From: Diphasiastrum complanatum
Lineage: Eukaryota > Streptophyta > Lycopodiopsida > Lycopodiales > Lycopodiaceae
Direction: 5' to 3'
Length of the DNA stretch: 64,000 nucleotides
Assembly: GCA_029204225.1 (NCBI GenBank)
Contig: CM055102.1
Location: 15,031,708-15,095,707 of the forward strand
Part shown: positions 10,801 to 22,941 of the stretch, in pieces
Layout of the letters: the number at the start of each line of letters is the position of its first letter
How positions within the stretch are numbered: position 1 is the stretch's first letter
Notes under the pieces: generated by a model
The model's database searches: none
The model's input: only the letters and a program-made list of their open reading frames with translations
What the model was told of the DNA's origin: nothing
Program-made: the position numbers and the translations under genes

Positions 10801-13080
10801 AGGATGGAAAATAAAATATGCGTAATGATAGGAAAAACTCGCTCATGAAACAAGCTCATGAACTAGCCAAAGTGCACAATAGTGGTCCTTTGACAAATTG
10901 GCATACCCATTTAAGTGAGAAGAAATATCACATTATTGAGGCATTACACAAAATATTCTTGTGACATGCCAGTTGATAAAGAATGATGATGACTAAATTG
11001 GGTGAGCACATGCATCCCCATTGTGACAAGCTCATACAAGCTACTAGAATGACAAACAAATCAACATAGCACACCTCATGTGATAGAAGCATTTGGACCC
11101 AACTAGACATAGGGAGCATTAGCCACCTTGACTTTAGGGAAAAACAACATTTTGTTGATTGTCTTGTAAGTACAATTAAGATCCTAAGCTCCTAGCATTT
11201 TTCTCAAGCTGACAAAAGTCCTTTATTTTTTGGAATTTAGTATGTCCTAGCTAATTGCATAGCCACTTGTGCATCTTGTTGTTTCACATTTGCTCCAAAT
11301 TATGGCTGCAATCCTAACTTGTTGAACCAAACACCAACTGTCATGTGCCAATCATAGTATTAAAACATCTGATCCATTCTTAAGCATCAAATAAAAATGG
11401 AAATGCTAAAATCATGGAAATATTCAAGAAATCAAGAAACTAGCTAAATGTAGCAAAACTTCACCAAAATAGGCAAAGTAAAAATTCATTATTCATCATT
11501 AATGATCATTTACAAGATTGGGCCTGAAACTAGAGCATGATCATAGCTCTCAAGTGATTTTAGGCACATGAACCATAAACATTATCAAGAAAGCTCTCAA
11601 AGAGAAGCTTCAAGATCACCAAAAGTTCAAAAATCACATATGTAGAATAGCCTCCAAATTGGCCCGACCTCCTCTATTTATTGTCGTCCTTGGTGCCTCT
11701 AATTTGAATTTGGGGCCTTATTACCTTAATGTGGGCACTACAACCATTATTACAATTCCCGCCAATACGAATATGGTGTGGTTGATTAGGTCACTTATTG
11801 GCTAACTTTATGAAACAACCCTACTCTAATTTAGCACCATCACTACATTTAGCAAACTCTTTGGCTGCGTACATGGACTAATTATATATAGGACATGACA
11901 CCAACATTGGAAAAACATCCTTTCTTGAAGTGATTTTAAGAACACTTTAAAAGACAACTATCTAAAATGTACCCAACTACAAACTACAAGTTGTGTATGA
12001 TTTTTCTTGTATCCATTGACAAATATCACAAGTGATAGAATCGACATCTTTCTAGTAGGTTGTTGTCGATATTATTTGGTGTTGGTTAACACCTTGTCAC
12101 ATACAAAGGCTCTTTATTTGATGTCCATTGCAAGTTGTGTTACTTTATAATTTGGAATTGTTCTCACCATTTTCTACTTATTATTATAAAGAACTTGACC
12201 CTAATTCCATGTGCATTTTGTAGCAATTGAGAATTCTGGAAGAACATTGGTATTAGTGTGAGGATTATGAGTGGCAGATTCAAAATGGGTCATCATCATC
12301 ATCTATCGCAATGTCTATCTACGTTTTTTGACATTATCTCAAATAGCAATTAAAACTTTGTCCAAAGTAGTGAAAATTTCATTCATCATTTTTTCGATTT
12401 CATATTTGACCTCACAGGTGATAGGGTCTTTAGTATGGCCTAACTTTCTAGGTCCCTTAAGCGAAGGGTACATAGAGGGTTCAAATGCGAGGGTCTGATG
12501 ACAAAAATTGGGTAGGTGGTGAATGTTAAAATTGTCAAATTCTAGCTATTTGATCTAAGTTGATTTGTACATAACTTGATCCCACACGTGTGGAGCATGT
12601 TCCCACATGTGGATGGTAGTCATAAATGCATCTAGATTTAGTTAGATTGAATTTGTCTTGATTGACTCAAGTATGAACTAGTTGGAAGCTAGTCAAGTAG
12701 AAAAAAACCATGTGGCACCATTTTATTGATAGATCTAGCATTCTTATGTGAATGAGACATGGTTCTGTGATGCCACAAAATTGTTAAATATTGAATATCA
12801 ATCTAAATGTGGCATGATATACTCGAAAATGAAGATATGAGCTGGATAAATATAAATCATGAAGAGGCCTATCATTTTTTAAGAATATATCTCCTAAGTA
12901 CTTGCCTTGTATTTAAGGGCAAAACCTATAAAAGGGAAAACATTGCCTTGGATAGCCTTTATTAGGTCATCCACGCAAAACGACTAGATATGAATCGACA
13001 TTTTAAACTAGAGTAATTTTAACTCTTAGTTAAATATACCTCTTATGGTATAATTGAACATATACTCAACCTAATTTAAA
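7834..13080. other. Gene-free AT-rich stretch
   Basis: There is no open frame with recognisable domains on either strand over 5.2 kb. It separates the protease of the plus-strand copia from an RT/RNase H fragment in the same orientation. It could be a non-coding insertion or unrelated DNA joined by deletion. Minor features are a 79-bp tandem duplication near 8020-8179 and a T run at 10480-10501. Confidence 0.6.
8020..8179. repeat. 79-bp tandem duplication
   Basis: Two diverged copies share CTTGTAACTGAT, CTAGCATG and TTTGCATGGACATACTAC. The CTTGTAACTGAT block starts at 8036 in the first copy and 8115 in the second. Confidence 0.7.
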
Positions 13081-13723
13081 ATGCAAGATCTAGGAGAGAT
13101 ACATTACATCCTAGGCCTAGAAATTGATTTTTATGAAAATCATGTCTTTATATGCCAATCTAGATATGTTAAAAGAATTCCATATGGAAAGTTCTAAGAG
13201 CATAGATACTCCAATGGAGAAAATTGTAAAAGATCCTAATAAAGGTGATGAAAGATCCTTTGAGGACATCACACTTTTTAGGAGTCTTGTAGGCTCCTTG
13301 ATTTGGCTTACCATTACTAGGCCCGATCTAAGTTTTTGTGTGCACAAATTGAGTCAATTTATGCAAGATCCTAAGATCCATCATTGGAAGATGGCCAAGA
13401 GGATTCTAAGATATGTATCTTCATCTTGTGATTATGGTCTACTTTATAAAAGTGAAGATCTATCCATTGTTGGCTACTCGGATTCGGACTTTGCAAGTGA
13501 CAAGATGGATCGAAAGTCTATTAGTGCAAACACTATCTTTCTTGGAGGCAATCTAATATCTTGGCTTTCCAAAAAGCAAGATACTATATCTCTCTCTTCA
13601 TGTGAGGCCGAGTACAAAGCACTCACTACAACTACCAAAGAGGTGGTTTGGATCAAGAGGTTATTAATGGAGCTAAAGTGCATCAAGGAAGATGATCTAC
13701 CAATGATCACGATATCCCTATAA
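13081..13723 (+). pseudogene. Copia RT C-terminus and RNase H fragment
   Basis: It starts with MQDLGEIHYILGLEI, the copia RT thumb region. After a frameshift near 13170 it continues as the frame 13124-13723 with FHMESSKSIDTPMEK, TRPDLSF, the RNase H block VGYSDSDFASD and SLSSCEAEYKAL. It stops short of the expected DNQSA motif. There the sequence changes abruptly to Ty3 protease. It may be the 3' half of the copia at 1030-7833. Confidence 0.8.
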
Positions 13724-14316
13724 AAATAACAGGCATGCAGTTCGTGATCACTTTTGTAGTCATGGATATATCTAAATCTCCAACTGCATACTGTGTGTTA
13801 CTGGGTAGACCATGGTTGAGGACTGCACAAGTAGTACACAACTGGGGTACGGGAAAACTCACCTTCGAGAACAGAGAGTAGGCTGTAAAGGTTGATCCAA
13901 CCACATGGGCGGTGAAACCTATTGCACCCAGGGCTGATGTCGGATCATCAACGACAGATCACACGATTGATCGCCCAAGGCCAGCCAAGGGAGGTCACTA
14001 TGATTCAGAGACGGATGTCGTGAGATGGATGAATGCATTAGCAACTATTGACTGTCGGGTATGTCAATATGAATCGGATCCTAAACCCAGTACATCTTCA
14101 CCCAAGTGTTACACTATGGACACACCAATCACATTTGGGATGAAAATGATAAACGTAGCATGGCTGTCAACGGAACCTATTGAGAACCTAGAGGACGATG
14201 ATTTAGTCCCTTGGCAACATGCTCTAACTTATAATAAGGAGATTGAGCTGACTGATGAGCAGGTCCTACACCACATGGACCCAGATCGCTACGGAATCAA
14301 GAAAGTACCAGCTTAA
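13708..14316 (+). pseudogene. Ty3 protease remnant and linker (element Gypsy-1)
   Basis: The translation shows the end of a retropepsin-like domain (VVMDISKSPTAYCVLLGRPWL), then a stop. The frame 13912-14316 follows as an acidic linker with no recognised domain. LGRPWL is the typical hydrophobic-hydrophobic-GR block of plant Ty3 protease. The catalytic DTG lies upstream and has been lost at the junction with the copia fragment. Confidence 0.6.
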
Positions 14317-14549
14317 CCATCGCAAAACTCTGCTACGGCGGAAGTCTCAAGGATCGATCCACCCAAGGCACCTGCGAATAAGAAGAATCAGTTGAAGCAA
14401 TGCTACAACCAGGTGATCCGATCGAGTGATCTACCTGAAGATGGGATAGCTACAGTGGATGTCGATATTCGCAACCACGAGGTGAATGTCGAGGCAGTTC
14501 CGATGAATAACAACAAGGATGAATCCACCAAAATAACAAATAAAGCAAA

Positions 14550-15400
14550 AAGAAAGTGTTGGATTCCTTGAAGTCAATCAAGGTGGACTCAAATACAGCA
14601 TCATCTTCTACACCAGTGACAGAAAACCAAAAGACGACCAGTCGAGCTAAGATCAATATGCTGAAAGAGGAATCTCGACGAGCTCCAGTTCACGAGATGC
14701 CCGAAACTTTCAAGAATTATACCTTGGACGACGTGGTAATTATGATGTCGCAAGCTCAATGAGAACCTGATCAAAGTCAAGCACCAGCGGAACAAGTCTT
14801 CAAGGGACCTGCGCGAACACAGCCGATGAACCTTGCCAAGCTAGGAGAAGAAAAAAAGATAGTGCATGTGGGAGAGCAGTTAATGCCCACACAACTCAAG
14901 AGACTACGATCCTTGTTGGTAGAATATAAAGACTGTTTTGCCTGAAGTTATAGTGATCTTAAGGGCATTCCACCAACAGTAGTCCAACACATGATACCCT
15001 TGGTGGATAGAGCAGTCCCCAAGGTAAGTCGTTACTACCGCTGCAACTCGAATTATACAGAGCTGATCAAGCAGAAGTTGCAAAAGCTGATGGATGTAGA
15101 TTTCATCTATGAAATCGAGCACACGGAATGGGTATCGCCAATAGTTATAGTATCCAAGAAGAATGGCAAAATGCGGATCTGTGTGAATCTGAAAGCGCTA
15201 AATGCAGTCACCAAAAATGATCATTTTTCTTTACCATTTACGAAAAGTGTCCTTGACAGAGTAGCTGGTGCCGAAGCCTACAATTTTCTAGATAGCTTTA
15301 GTGGCTACAACCAGGTGAAGATAGCCCCCCAAGACCAGCACAAGACAATGTTTGCCACAGAATGAGAAACCTATGCCTATAAAGTGATGTCATTCGGACT
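14550..15400 (+). pseudogene. Gypsy-1 reverse transcriptase, first half
   Basis: The frame from 14991 gives a Ty3 RT: PKVSRYYRCN, WVSPIVIVSKKNGKMRICVN, LPFTKSVLDRVAGAEAYNFLDSFSGYNQVKI. A TGA precedes it (DCFA-stop-SYSDLKG) and another interrupts at 15363, where the paralogue at 25.5 kb has TEWETYAYKV. The linker before RT (14556-14762) has NYTLDDVVIMMSQAQ, matching Gypsy-2. The RT would have copied the element. Confidence 0.85.
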
Positions 15401-16735
15401 TTGCAATGCCCAAGCACCTTCCAACGAGTCATGCAGACGGCATTCAAGGATTATTTGCAAAAATTTCTGGAAATTTTCTTGGACGATGTGTGCGTGCATG
15501 GACCAGACTCAGAACACTTATCCAATTTGGAGAAAGTGTTACAGAAATGCTGCGACTTTCAGATCTCCTTGAATCCAGAAACATGTCAATTTTGGGTGAC
15601 ACATGGCTTGATTCTCGACCCTATAGTGTCAAGACACGAAATCGCCACAGATCTATCAAAGATCAGGATCATTGTTGATCTACCACCACCGGGGACGATC
15701 CGCGAAGTCTACATCTTCATGGGTCATGCTAACTATCATAGGACCTTCATTCTGGATTTTGCGGAGTTAGCCCGACTAATTTACAAGCTCACAACAGATC
15801 CACATTGGAATGAGAAAGCCCTAAAGGCTTTCCAAAAGCTTAAGGATGCATTGGTTTCAACACCAATCTTACACCCACCCAATTGGTCCATTGAGTTTCA
15901 TGTGCATACGGACGCATCGAAGTATGCAGTTGGAGCAGTCTTAACCCAGCCAGGTGAACACAAAAAGGATTTTCCAATCCGATTTGCAAGTCGTCAGCTC
16001 AGTGATACAGAAATGAATTATTCAACCACAGAGCGGGAAGCACTGGCAATGATCTATGCGGTTAAGAAAATTTGGCACTACCTGATTGCCACACATTTCG
16101 TTTTTTATACGGACCATCAACCCTTGCTCTATCTCGTTAACAAAACTTGCAAGACTGGGAGAATCACCAGATTGCTACTTCTATTGTTGGAGTTTGATTT
16201 TCGGATAGTAGTTCGCAAGGGAAAACAACACTACATGGCAGATCATGTGTCGCGAATCAAGGGAAAGGAGATTGCAACTCAACCCGACGATGAACTGGCT
16301 GATGTTGTCTTATTTTACATGGAAACAGTACTAGAATGGGCTGTCGACATTGTTGAATATCTAATGCGGGGCCAACCAGACAAGTCATTGCCAAAGGTGG
16401 AACAGTGGAAATTGATCTTGAAGGCTAGACCTTATCAGCTGATTGCCGGTCAGTTGTATCGAAGAGGTCCAGACGGGATTCTTTGGCGGTGTATTCTCTC
16501 TCATTTCACACGCTTACTAGTTGTTCATGCATTGGCAGCTGAAAAGGAAAGACGCAACGCATGGCACGATCGCAGGTTACAAAAGAAGGATCTTCGCTCC
16601 GGAGATCTGGTCTTGATGTATAAAACCAAGGCGATCAAGGAAAAATTAAAATTCACAGGCGAAGGTCCTTATCGGATCAAGGAAATTCTTAATCATGGAG
16701 CCGGAGAATACTCACTTCTATCCAATTCTACTTGA
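15401..16735 (+). pseudogene. Gypsy-1 RT end, RNase H, partial integrase (core deleted)
   Basis: This frame of 444 codons continues the RT with the catalytic FLDD (EIFLDDVCVHG), then RNase H with HVHTDASKYAVGAVLTQ, the REALAMIYAVKK Glu and the YTDHQPLLYL Asp. It enters the integrase at LIAGQLYRRGPDGILWRC, then jumps to the integrase C-terminus (ALAAEKERRNAWHD, DLVLMYKTKAIKEKLKFTGEGPYRIKEI). The HHCC finger and the whole DDE core are missing. The paralogue Gypsy-2 at 26.3-27.3 kb keeps part of them, so an internal deletion of at least several hundred bases occurred in frame. Confidence 0.85.
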
Positions 16736-17161
16736 TTGACAGTGAAAATTGATGAAAATGGTGAAAAGAACTAATTGTGTGCTCACTTTGCCATATCCCA
16801 CGAGGTGAGTACTCTCTCAAACTCTCTGATTGCCTAAAACTCTTCTTAAAAACAAATCAAATTGATTTAGTAACACTATCAACACATTCTACTCTCCAAT
16901 ACCTATCCAACAAGCTATAGAACATCAAATTTGGATCAATTCTTGAGAAGTAGCACTCAATTAATGAGGGTTGGTTTCACACGTGTGAGCTCTCTGTCTG
17001 TACAGGGCCCTGTTGGAGTAGATCAGGCTCGTTTTGATCCACTTATGATCCACATATAGCTTGTCTCTCGGCGAGTTTGAATCCCTCTCCCAAATCCAAG
17101 TTCCTGCAAGCAAAAGCACTAAATATCTGATGTATACACCCTCACCTCTTCAAAGCATGAA
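16736..17161 (-). other. Copia leader remnant, no gene
   Basis: There is no open frame of note. Because a minus-strand PBS and LTR follow at 17162, at least the right part is the untranslated leader of a minus-strand copia whose coding part is gone. Confidence 0.45.
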
Positions 17162-17173
17162 GCTCTGATACCA
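17162..17173 (-). other. Primer-binding site TGGTATCAGAGC
   Basis: This is an exact copy of the copia initiator tRNA-Met primer site, immediately inside the LTR end TTCACA on the minus strand. Confidence 0.85.
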
Positions 17174-17903
17174 TGTGAAGTTTTTAGCACGTGTGAACTT
17201 CACCACACACCCTACAGGATCTTACTAAGGTGTTGTGATTGCACAAGATTGATCAAAGAACAGTATACTTGAAAAATCTGTGGCAAGAGCACAATGGCTT
17301 ACATCTGATGAAAAAATCTAGCTTCTCACTATGAGAATTGAATGTAAAAAATAATTCTAAGTTCTCCGAATGGGAAAAACAGCTTGCTCTTGAGTAGAGA
17401 GAGAAAATCAATGAAAGAGAACTTGGGTAGAGAGAGAATGAGTCCAAATTACCAAAATCTCATTATTCACAATATGGCAAAACATGCCAAGCTTTTCCTA
17501 CATGAGAGGGACTCGAATTCCTACAATGGATTTGCATGGAAAGTCCACTTAACTGAACTAATTCACCTACCAGAGATCCACATGTGTAATTGCATGCATG
17601 AATGTTGCATGTACTGCATGTCAACTCATAAAATTGCCTAGACATGTGTAGATCACAGAAACCACTTTGCGTGTTGCATGCATTGATTGCATGTGGCTTG
17701 CATGCATATAGTATGACATTGCATGCTATCTAAACATCTGCATGTCATCAAAATTGAATCTATCTAACTCAAATCCGACCTATACTAGAAGGTTATGTGC
17801 TCAATTCACACACCTTTTATGTACAACATGAATTACAATGGAAATAACCTTGGACATGGCCCCAAACTCGAGATATGAAGATAATATTTTAATAATCTTC
17901 ACA
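17174..17903 (-). repeat. Copia 5' LTR, 730 bp (TGTGAAG...CTTCACA)
   Basis: It has 7-bp terminal inverted repeats TGTGAAG/CTTCACA and an adjoining PBS. The same LTR occurs truncated at 58692-59337, aligning over roughly 640 bp with small differences. It contains repeated TGCATG motifs (for example 17590-17730). Confidence 0.85.
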
Positions 17904-17925
17904 CTCATCTTTAGCATTAGTGTAT

Positions 17926-17995
17926 GCATGGGTGAGGAGGAGGATGCATGGGTGAGGAGGAGGATGCATGGGGTCCCTCACCCATGCGCAAAAGC
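17926..17995. repeat. Short tandem repeat capped by an inverted copy
   Basis: GCATGGGTGAGGAGGAGGAT occurs twice in tandem and begins a third time. It is followed by CCCTCACCCATGC, the inverted form, so the whole can fold into a hairpin. It lies just outside the LTR. It could be the remains of a small terminal-inverted-repeat element. Confidence 0.5.
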
Positions 17996-18039
17996 GTATG
18001 TAAGTTTAAATATATATATAGATATATATACAAGTACAA

Positions 18040-19490
18040 TAGAGGACAACGGTGTACAAGAAAAAGCTAAAATCAGATGGCACTATTGGCCGCTACAAGG
18101 CAATGCTTGTCGCAAAGGGCTACACGCAGAGATATGGTGTCGACTATTTCGACACATTCGCCCATGGTGAAGATGACAAGCATAAGGCTACTCCTTGCAT
18201 ACGCCACACAGTACAATCTGGAAATTCACCAGATTGACATGAAAACAGCCTTTCTCCATGGAGATCTAGAGGATGAAATCTTCATGAAGCAACCTGAAGG
18301 CTATGAAGACCCCGACAACAGACAATATGTCTGTCGATTGCAGAGATGCATCTACGGTCTAAACCAAGCATCATGGGCCTGGTACAAAAAGCTTGATAGT
18401 CTTCTGAAGTCTCTAGACTTCAACCCTACTCAACCAAACTGTAATGTCTACATCAAAAGAGTAGAAAAGGATTTTGTGATACTGACCATTTTTGTGGATG
18501 ATTCGATGATGATAGGAAATTCCTTAATGCTAATCAAAGACGTGAAGAGTCAGATTTCTGAAAGCTACGAAATCACATATCTTGGAGAAGCAACAAAATG
18601 CCTAGGGCTAGAGTTCAGAAGAGATCGAACAAATGGCGAACTGCACTTGAGTTAGTCAAAATACGCCAGAAAAGTGCTGAAGCAGTACCACATGATGGAC
18701 TGCAAAGAGAAAGCCACACCAATGATAGTTGGAGCCAAGCTCACGAAACAGGATTGCCCAAAAACAGAAGTGGAAGAACAGAAGATGGCAGGTATACCCT
18801 ACCAGAACTTAATTGGGAGTCTGATGTACTTGACAATTTGTACCAAACCGGATCTGGCCTTCTCTGTTTACGCATTGAGACAATTCTGTTCCAATCCTGG
18901 TCTAGCACATTGGCAAATGGCCAAACAAATCCTACAGTATCTGAAGGGTACCCAGAATATTGGATTAACCTACAGAGCTAGAAACGAGGAGAAAGGATTC
19001 GAGCTGCATCACTACAGTGAGCGAGCTGGGCGAGCTGCAAGGATGACAGCAAGTCCATTACTGGAGGATGTACAATAGCGTGCGGAGCTGCAATCAGTTG
19101 CATATGCAAAAAGCAAACCCTGGTAGCTCAATCCTCTTGCGAAGTTGAGTATGTCGCAGCCTCGAAAGTGGCTAATGAGGTAGTGTGGCTGCGGATGATG
19201 TTGGAGGTAATCGGGATACCACAAGAGGGGCCAAGCACGATGATGATGGACTCCCAGAGTGCCATCTATCTGTCCCAGGATCCTGTCTTTCATTCAAAGA
19301 TGAAGCACATTCCTCTGAAGTACCATCACATTCGAGATTTGATCTCGAAAGGAGAGCTCCAAGTCCAGTTCATAAAATCAGAAAGTATGATTGCAGATCT
19401 CCTCACGAAACCGCTCGACAAGCCACTCTTTACCAAGCAAAGAGAGGCAATTGGATTGAACGAACAAAGCTGCAAGGTTCAAGAGGGAGT
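18040..19490 (+). pseudogene. Copia reverse transcriptase and RNase H, broken
   Basis: It starts in RT at [20 protein letters not shown], then after frame changes shows [29 protein letters not shown] and the catalytic FVDD. TKPDLAFSVYALRQF follows at 18674-19078. A frameshift leads to the RNase H end at 19168-19490 (SSCEVEYVAAS, MMMDSQSAIYL, KHIPLKYHHIRD, MIADLLTKPLDK). A polypurine tract and a TGTTAGAAATGG LTR start lie right after it. No integrase is present upstream, so this is a 5'-truncated copy. Confidence 0.85.
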
Positions 19491-19720
19491 GTTAGAAATG
19501 GTGAACTCCTGCAACTTTGTCGCAGACACGAAGGTCGAACGAGAACAATTCACAACAGTCAACATGTCTTTGACTCGAAGCACGAACGATTCGCGAATCA
19601 ATCACAAATCGTAAACACACCTCCAGGACCGCAAAACAAAAAGAACGAAACAAACGAAGAGAAATCTTTCGCGCTACCAGTTGGCAGCTCAACGGGCTTC
19701 ATGCCCAGCTGAAACAAATA
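19491..19720 (+). repeat. Start of a copia 3' LTR
   Basis: AAGAGGGAG (polypurine tract) is followed by TGTTAGAAATGGTGAACTCC. The right end of the LTR cannot be placed, and no second copy is present in the window. Confidence 0.5.
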
Positions 19721-21785
19721 GCAACGACGGAGACCAATTCTCAAACTAGATCAAACTCTCATCCCAAGATGGAGCAAGGACAAATTTTGGGTCAACTTGA
19801 CTTAAGCACTCAAAAAAAATCCACAAATGACTCAAATACAATTGGATTGCATGAAACTATGTGGCTATGACCTCAAAAAATTGTCTAGATCTCAAGTAGA
19901 CAAGATTGGCAAGCTTTTTTCTAAGTTTTTGGATCAAACAAGCAAGATATGGATCAAACCAAAAGTGTCCATATAGGTCTAGGTGACCTACCTACCCTCA
20001 TTCAAAAGGCTATAGATTTTGATTGGCTCGTCATGGTTTGAAACAAATTGCAGAGAAACTAGACTTTTCTAGCTTTCTAACAAACTATGTAGCATAGATT
20101 TTGGATCTAACTTGGAGGAGAACCAAACCATCAAATTTGGTCATACCTATCACGTGTCCGGGCGCTAAATTCCGTATAGTACCAGATCAGGTCTATTCAT
20201 AATGATTATGACCCTTGTTGATCCTCAAATCACAAAGATAGACAAGGAGACTCACAAAATCTTGATTTCAAGGCAAATTTTCACATCAAACTTGACATCT
20301 GCAAAGTCACTTAAAAGACCATTTTCCACTATGTAAGCACATCATATTTGTTATATGTGGGTGAGAGAAATGTCATTGTATTTCTATCCCTATCACGCCA
20401 AGTTGTCATTTAGGTACACTTCCTACTATTTTGGATAAAAAATCACTTATCTGGCTGTTTTTGACAAATCTGGAAAAACTAACCTTCACCTAATTGACAG
20501 TAGGTATATCTGATAATGATGATGCTAGGATAGAACTGGCAAAAGTTCTTTTTTGGCAAACAATAACTTTTTGCAGCTTGGCGAGGATTAAGATAGACTT
20601 TTTGGATAATCCAAATGGATCACCGAACTCAAAAATAATGGAATACTATATCTGGAAACCTCAGACAAATCGGCAAAGGTCCTATAGCCATATGGGTCAC
20701 ATTATGAACATTTTTAGCCATATTAATGTTGTCATTTGTTCAAGGCCCATTAGTGCGGTCAGTGGTAAGGATGTTTTCTTTTCCTTTGTCCATTTATGCA
20801 AATGGGTGGAGTTGGACTTACCTCTAGTAGAGACAAGGAGATATTAACCAACAAACCAATTATAAGGGGACCAACTTTTGGTAAGCAGTGTAGAGGCCTT
20901 TAAAGCCTATAAGCATATTGAGTCCTTCATTTGATAGCCCTTAGTTTAGGGTTTGGAAGGTGGGAGGAACTTGAGGTAAACGGCCCTTTGTGGCAGCCTA
21001 CAAGGTAGTTCAAGATCATTTGACCCTCAATTATTTGGAGTCTTCAATATATGACAGTTTGTTACTCTTCTGTTCCTCCTTAGTGTTGTCTCTTGGGCAT
21101 GGTCATGTCTTGTGATGCGTTGATGCTACTTGAAAGTTTTGGTGCCATTCTTTATGGCAATTTCTATAGGTGTTCTATTCACACCCTTCACCTAAAAAAA
21201 TCATGGCTTGCAATAAGCCCTTTAGAATCTTCATATGTTTCACAAAATATATTCATCTATGATGTAGGACAATCACTAGAACAAAACACAAAAACAAATT
21301 TCTTACAAGTTTAACTACAAATTGCATAAATATTGGAGTCAACATTACTATGTAGTAAGCTTGATTATGAAGCAAGAGGTCATGACCTTATATCCTGACA
21401 GTTGCAACTTACATCAATATCATCATACTATTAGTCAGTCTGTCAATGTGACAATGAATTTCAAGTCCTACATTAAAAAGTTTTGCTTTGAATGGAATTT
21501 GCCAAAATTTAATTTCGCAAGATCAGCAAAAGAGTTGGCATAGATACTCATTCCATACACTCTGTAGTGCATGCTCTATACATAGGTCCAAAACAGATCG
21601 CATTTTATACGTATGGAACCAAAAACAAAATAAGTTATTTAAGCTTAGGAGAAATGTCCCATACAAATCTTTCAAACAAAAATTTAATTCGTATAAAATG
21701 ATGTTCCATACCGTCCATTCTGTATGCTACAGAGACTGGAAGTTGATTTTGGTTGTTTCAGATGATTCCTTTGAGATTTTGTAAT
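19721..21785. other. Gene-free AT-rich sequence
   Basis: No coding signal stands out in either strand. The ORFs here are short and show no domain. Confidence 0.5.
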
Positions 21786-21789
21786 CATA

Positions 21790-22740
21790 TTTTATTGGAA
21801 TTTTCCCTTGAGCTACCCTCGAGTTATTTCTCACAAAATGACCCTAGCTTAATATCTATTAGAAACAAATCTGTCACCTGATGGAGGAATGAATTTGTAA
21901 ATGGCAAGCTTTCTAGATAATATGCTGTGTTATCCTATGCCTTTCGGCATTTTATAGACATTTTCAGCCTGTGCCAAACTCCATGTACGTTTGTAGAGAA
22001 TGTAGACCTGTGCCTAACTCTTTGTATTTTTTAAGGTCCTTTGTTTGTAGCAGGTTCCCGAGTAAAATACCAGGTCTGGATGCTATTGTGGATAATTGAA
22101 GTTGTTGGATTTATCCCTTCTCCAGTAATCCGTAAGCTAACAGGTATATATTATTAGATATAATTATATAAGCTGTCATTGCATTTCAGAAATGGATCAA
22201 GAAAATGTATGCTTGAAATTTGGCAAAGTATGCACATTTTGAGAATTCATACATGCTGATAACTCTGTGAAACTAGCAAAAGCATTTCAGGCATAGATCA
22301 AGAGACCGTATGTATGAAATTTGGCAAAGTATGCACATTCTGAGTTTTTACATGCTGATAACTTTTGGAAACTAGCAATGCTGGCTCTTACTTCAGAAAA
22401 TATACCAGCCCATGTAATAATTCACTAAAACAACGCTGTTCTCCTCGAAGTTCATTTTTATAAAAACACCCTAGTTCAATGTCTTTCTCAGATCTAGCAA
22501 CAAATCTGTCACCTCAGGGAAACACACTTGCAAGCCGTGCAGTTAAATCCATAAATGGCAAGCTTTCTGCATAATAATGTGTCTTATCTGAACTTTAAAA
22601 GATATATCTCATTTAATATAATCAAATGAGCTTTCATTACATTTAGGACATAGATCAATAAACTGTACATCTGAAATTTGCAAAGTATGCACATTCTGAA
22701 AACATATCCATGCTGTGGCAAGCTATTACAGAAGCCCATG
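21790..22740. repeat. Local duplications downstream of the bZIP stop
   Basis: A module with CAAATCTGTCACCT, AAATGGCAAGCTTTCT and TTTGCAAAGTATGCACATTCTGA (or close variants) is present twice. The copies are at about 21800-22260 and 22430-22720. Within the first, a subunit containing GGCAAAGTATGCACATT and ACATGCTGATAACT is repeated in tandem (about 22185 and 22290). The copies are clearly diverged. If the poly(A) prediction is right, they are in the 3' UTR. Confidence 0.75.
21791..21796 (-). terminator. Candidate poly(A) signal for the bZIP gene
   Basis: On the minus strand this reads AATAAA. It is the only exact AATAAA I noticed between the bZIP stop (22870) and 21790. It would give a 3' UTR of about 1.1 kb that includes the duplicated sequence at 21.8-22.7 kb. 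There is no transcript evidence. Confidence 0.3.
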
Positions 22741-22869
22741 TTATAATCCAAGGAAACAACATGAAAAGCTCATTGCACAGGATTGGGACGTTGGAAAGAA
22801 CTCGTCAATTGAGTAACTTAATGACACATTTTACGACCTCTGTCACATGACGCTAGTTAACGCACAGGG

Positions 22870-22941
22870 TCACCAATAGGTACTGCGGGTTCTCCGAAGG
22901 AAGCATAGTGGTCTCTCCGATTCTTTTGATGGACCAAAAGT
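22870..22941 (-). CDS. Group A bZIP factor, predicted last exon (C4 motif)
   Basis: On the minus strand TTTAATCTTGTGCAG is a good 3' splice site. The following 24 codons read TFGPSKESERPLCFLRRTRSTYW and a TGA. LRRT-x-[ST]-x-x-W at the very C-terminus is the C4 signature of AREB/ABF/ABI5 proteins, and R363-T-R-S366 fits the RxxS/T SnRK2 phosphorylation pattern. The phase (0) matches the donor of exon 2 at 54001. The inference is that this is the third exon of the gene whose first two exons lie at 54-55 kb, across a 31,059-bp intron. The alternative is a relic exon of another group A gene. Confidence 0.72.
   Translation of the reverse strand, partial: TFGPSKESERPLCFLRRTRSTYW

Noticed and set aside
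7834-13080. Several 60-76 codon ORFs as small host genes
   Set aside because: AT-rich chance ORFs without domains, start context or splice structure.
17253-17645. ORFs in the copia LTR
   Set aside because: They lie fully within a repeat that recurs at 58692-59337 and are not conserved there.
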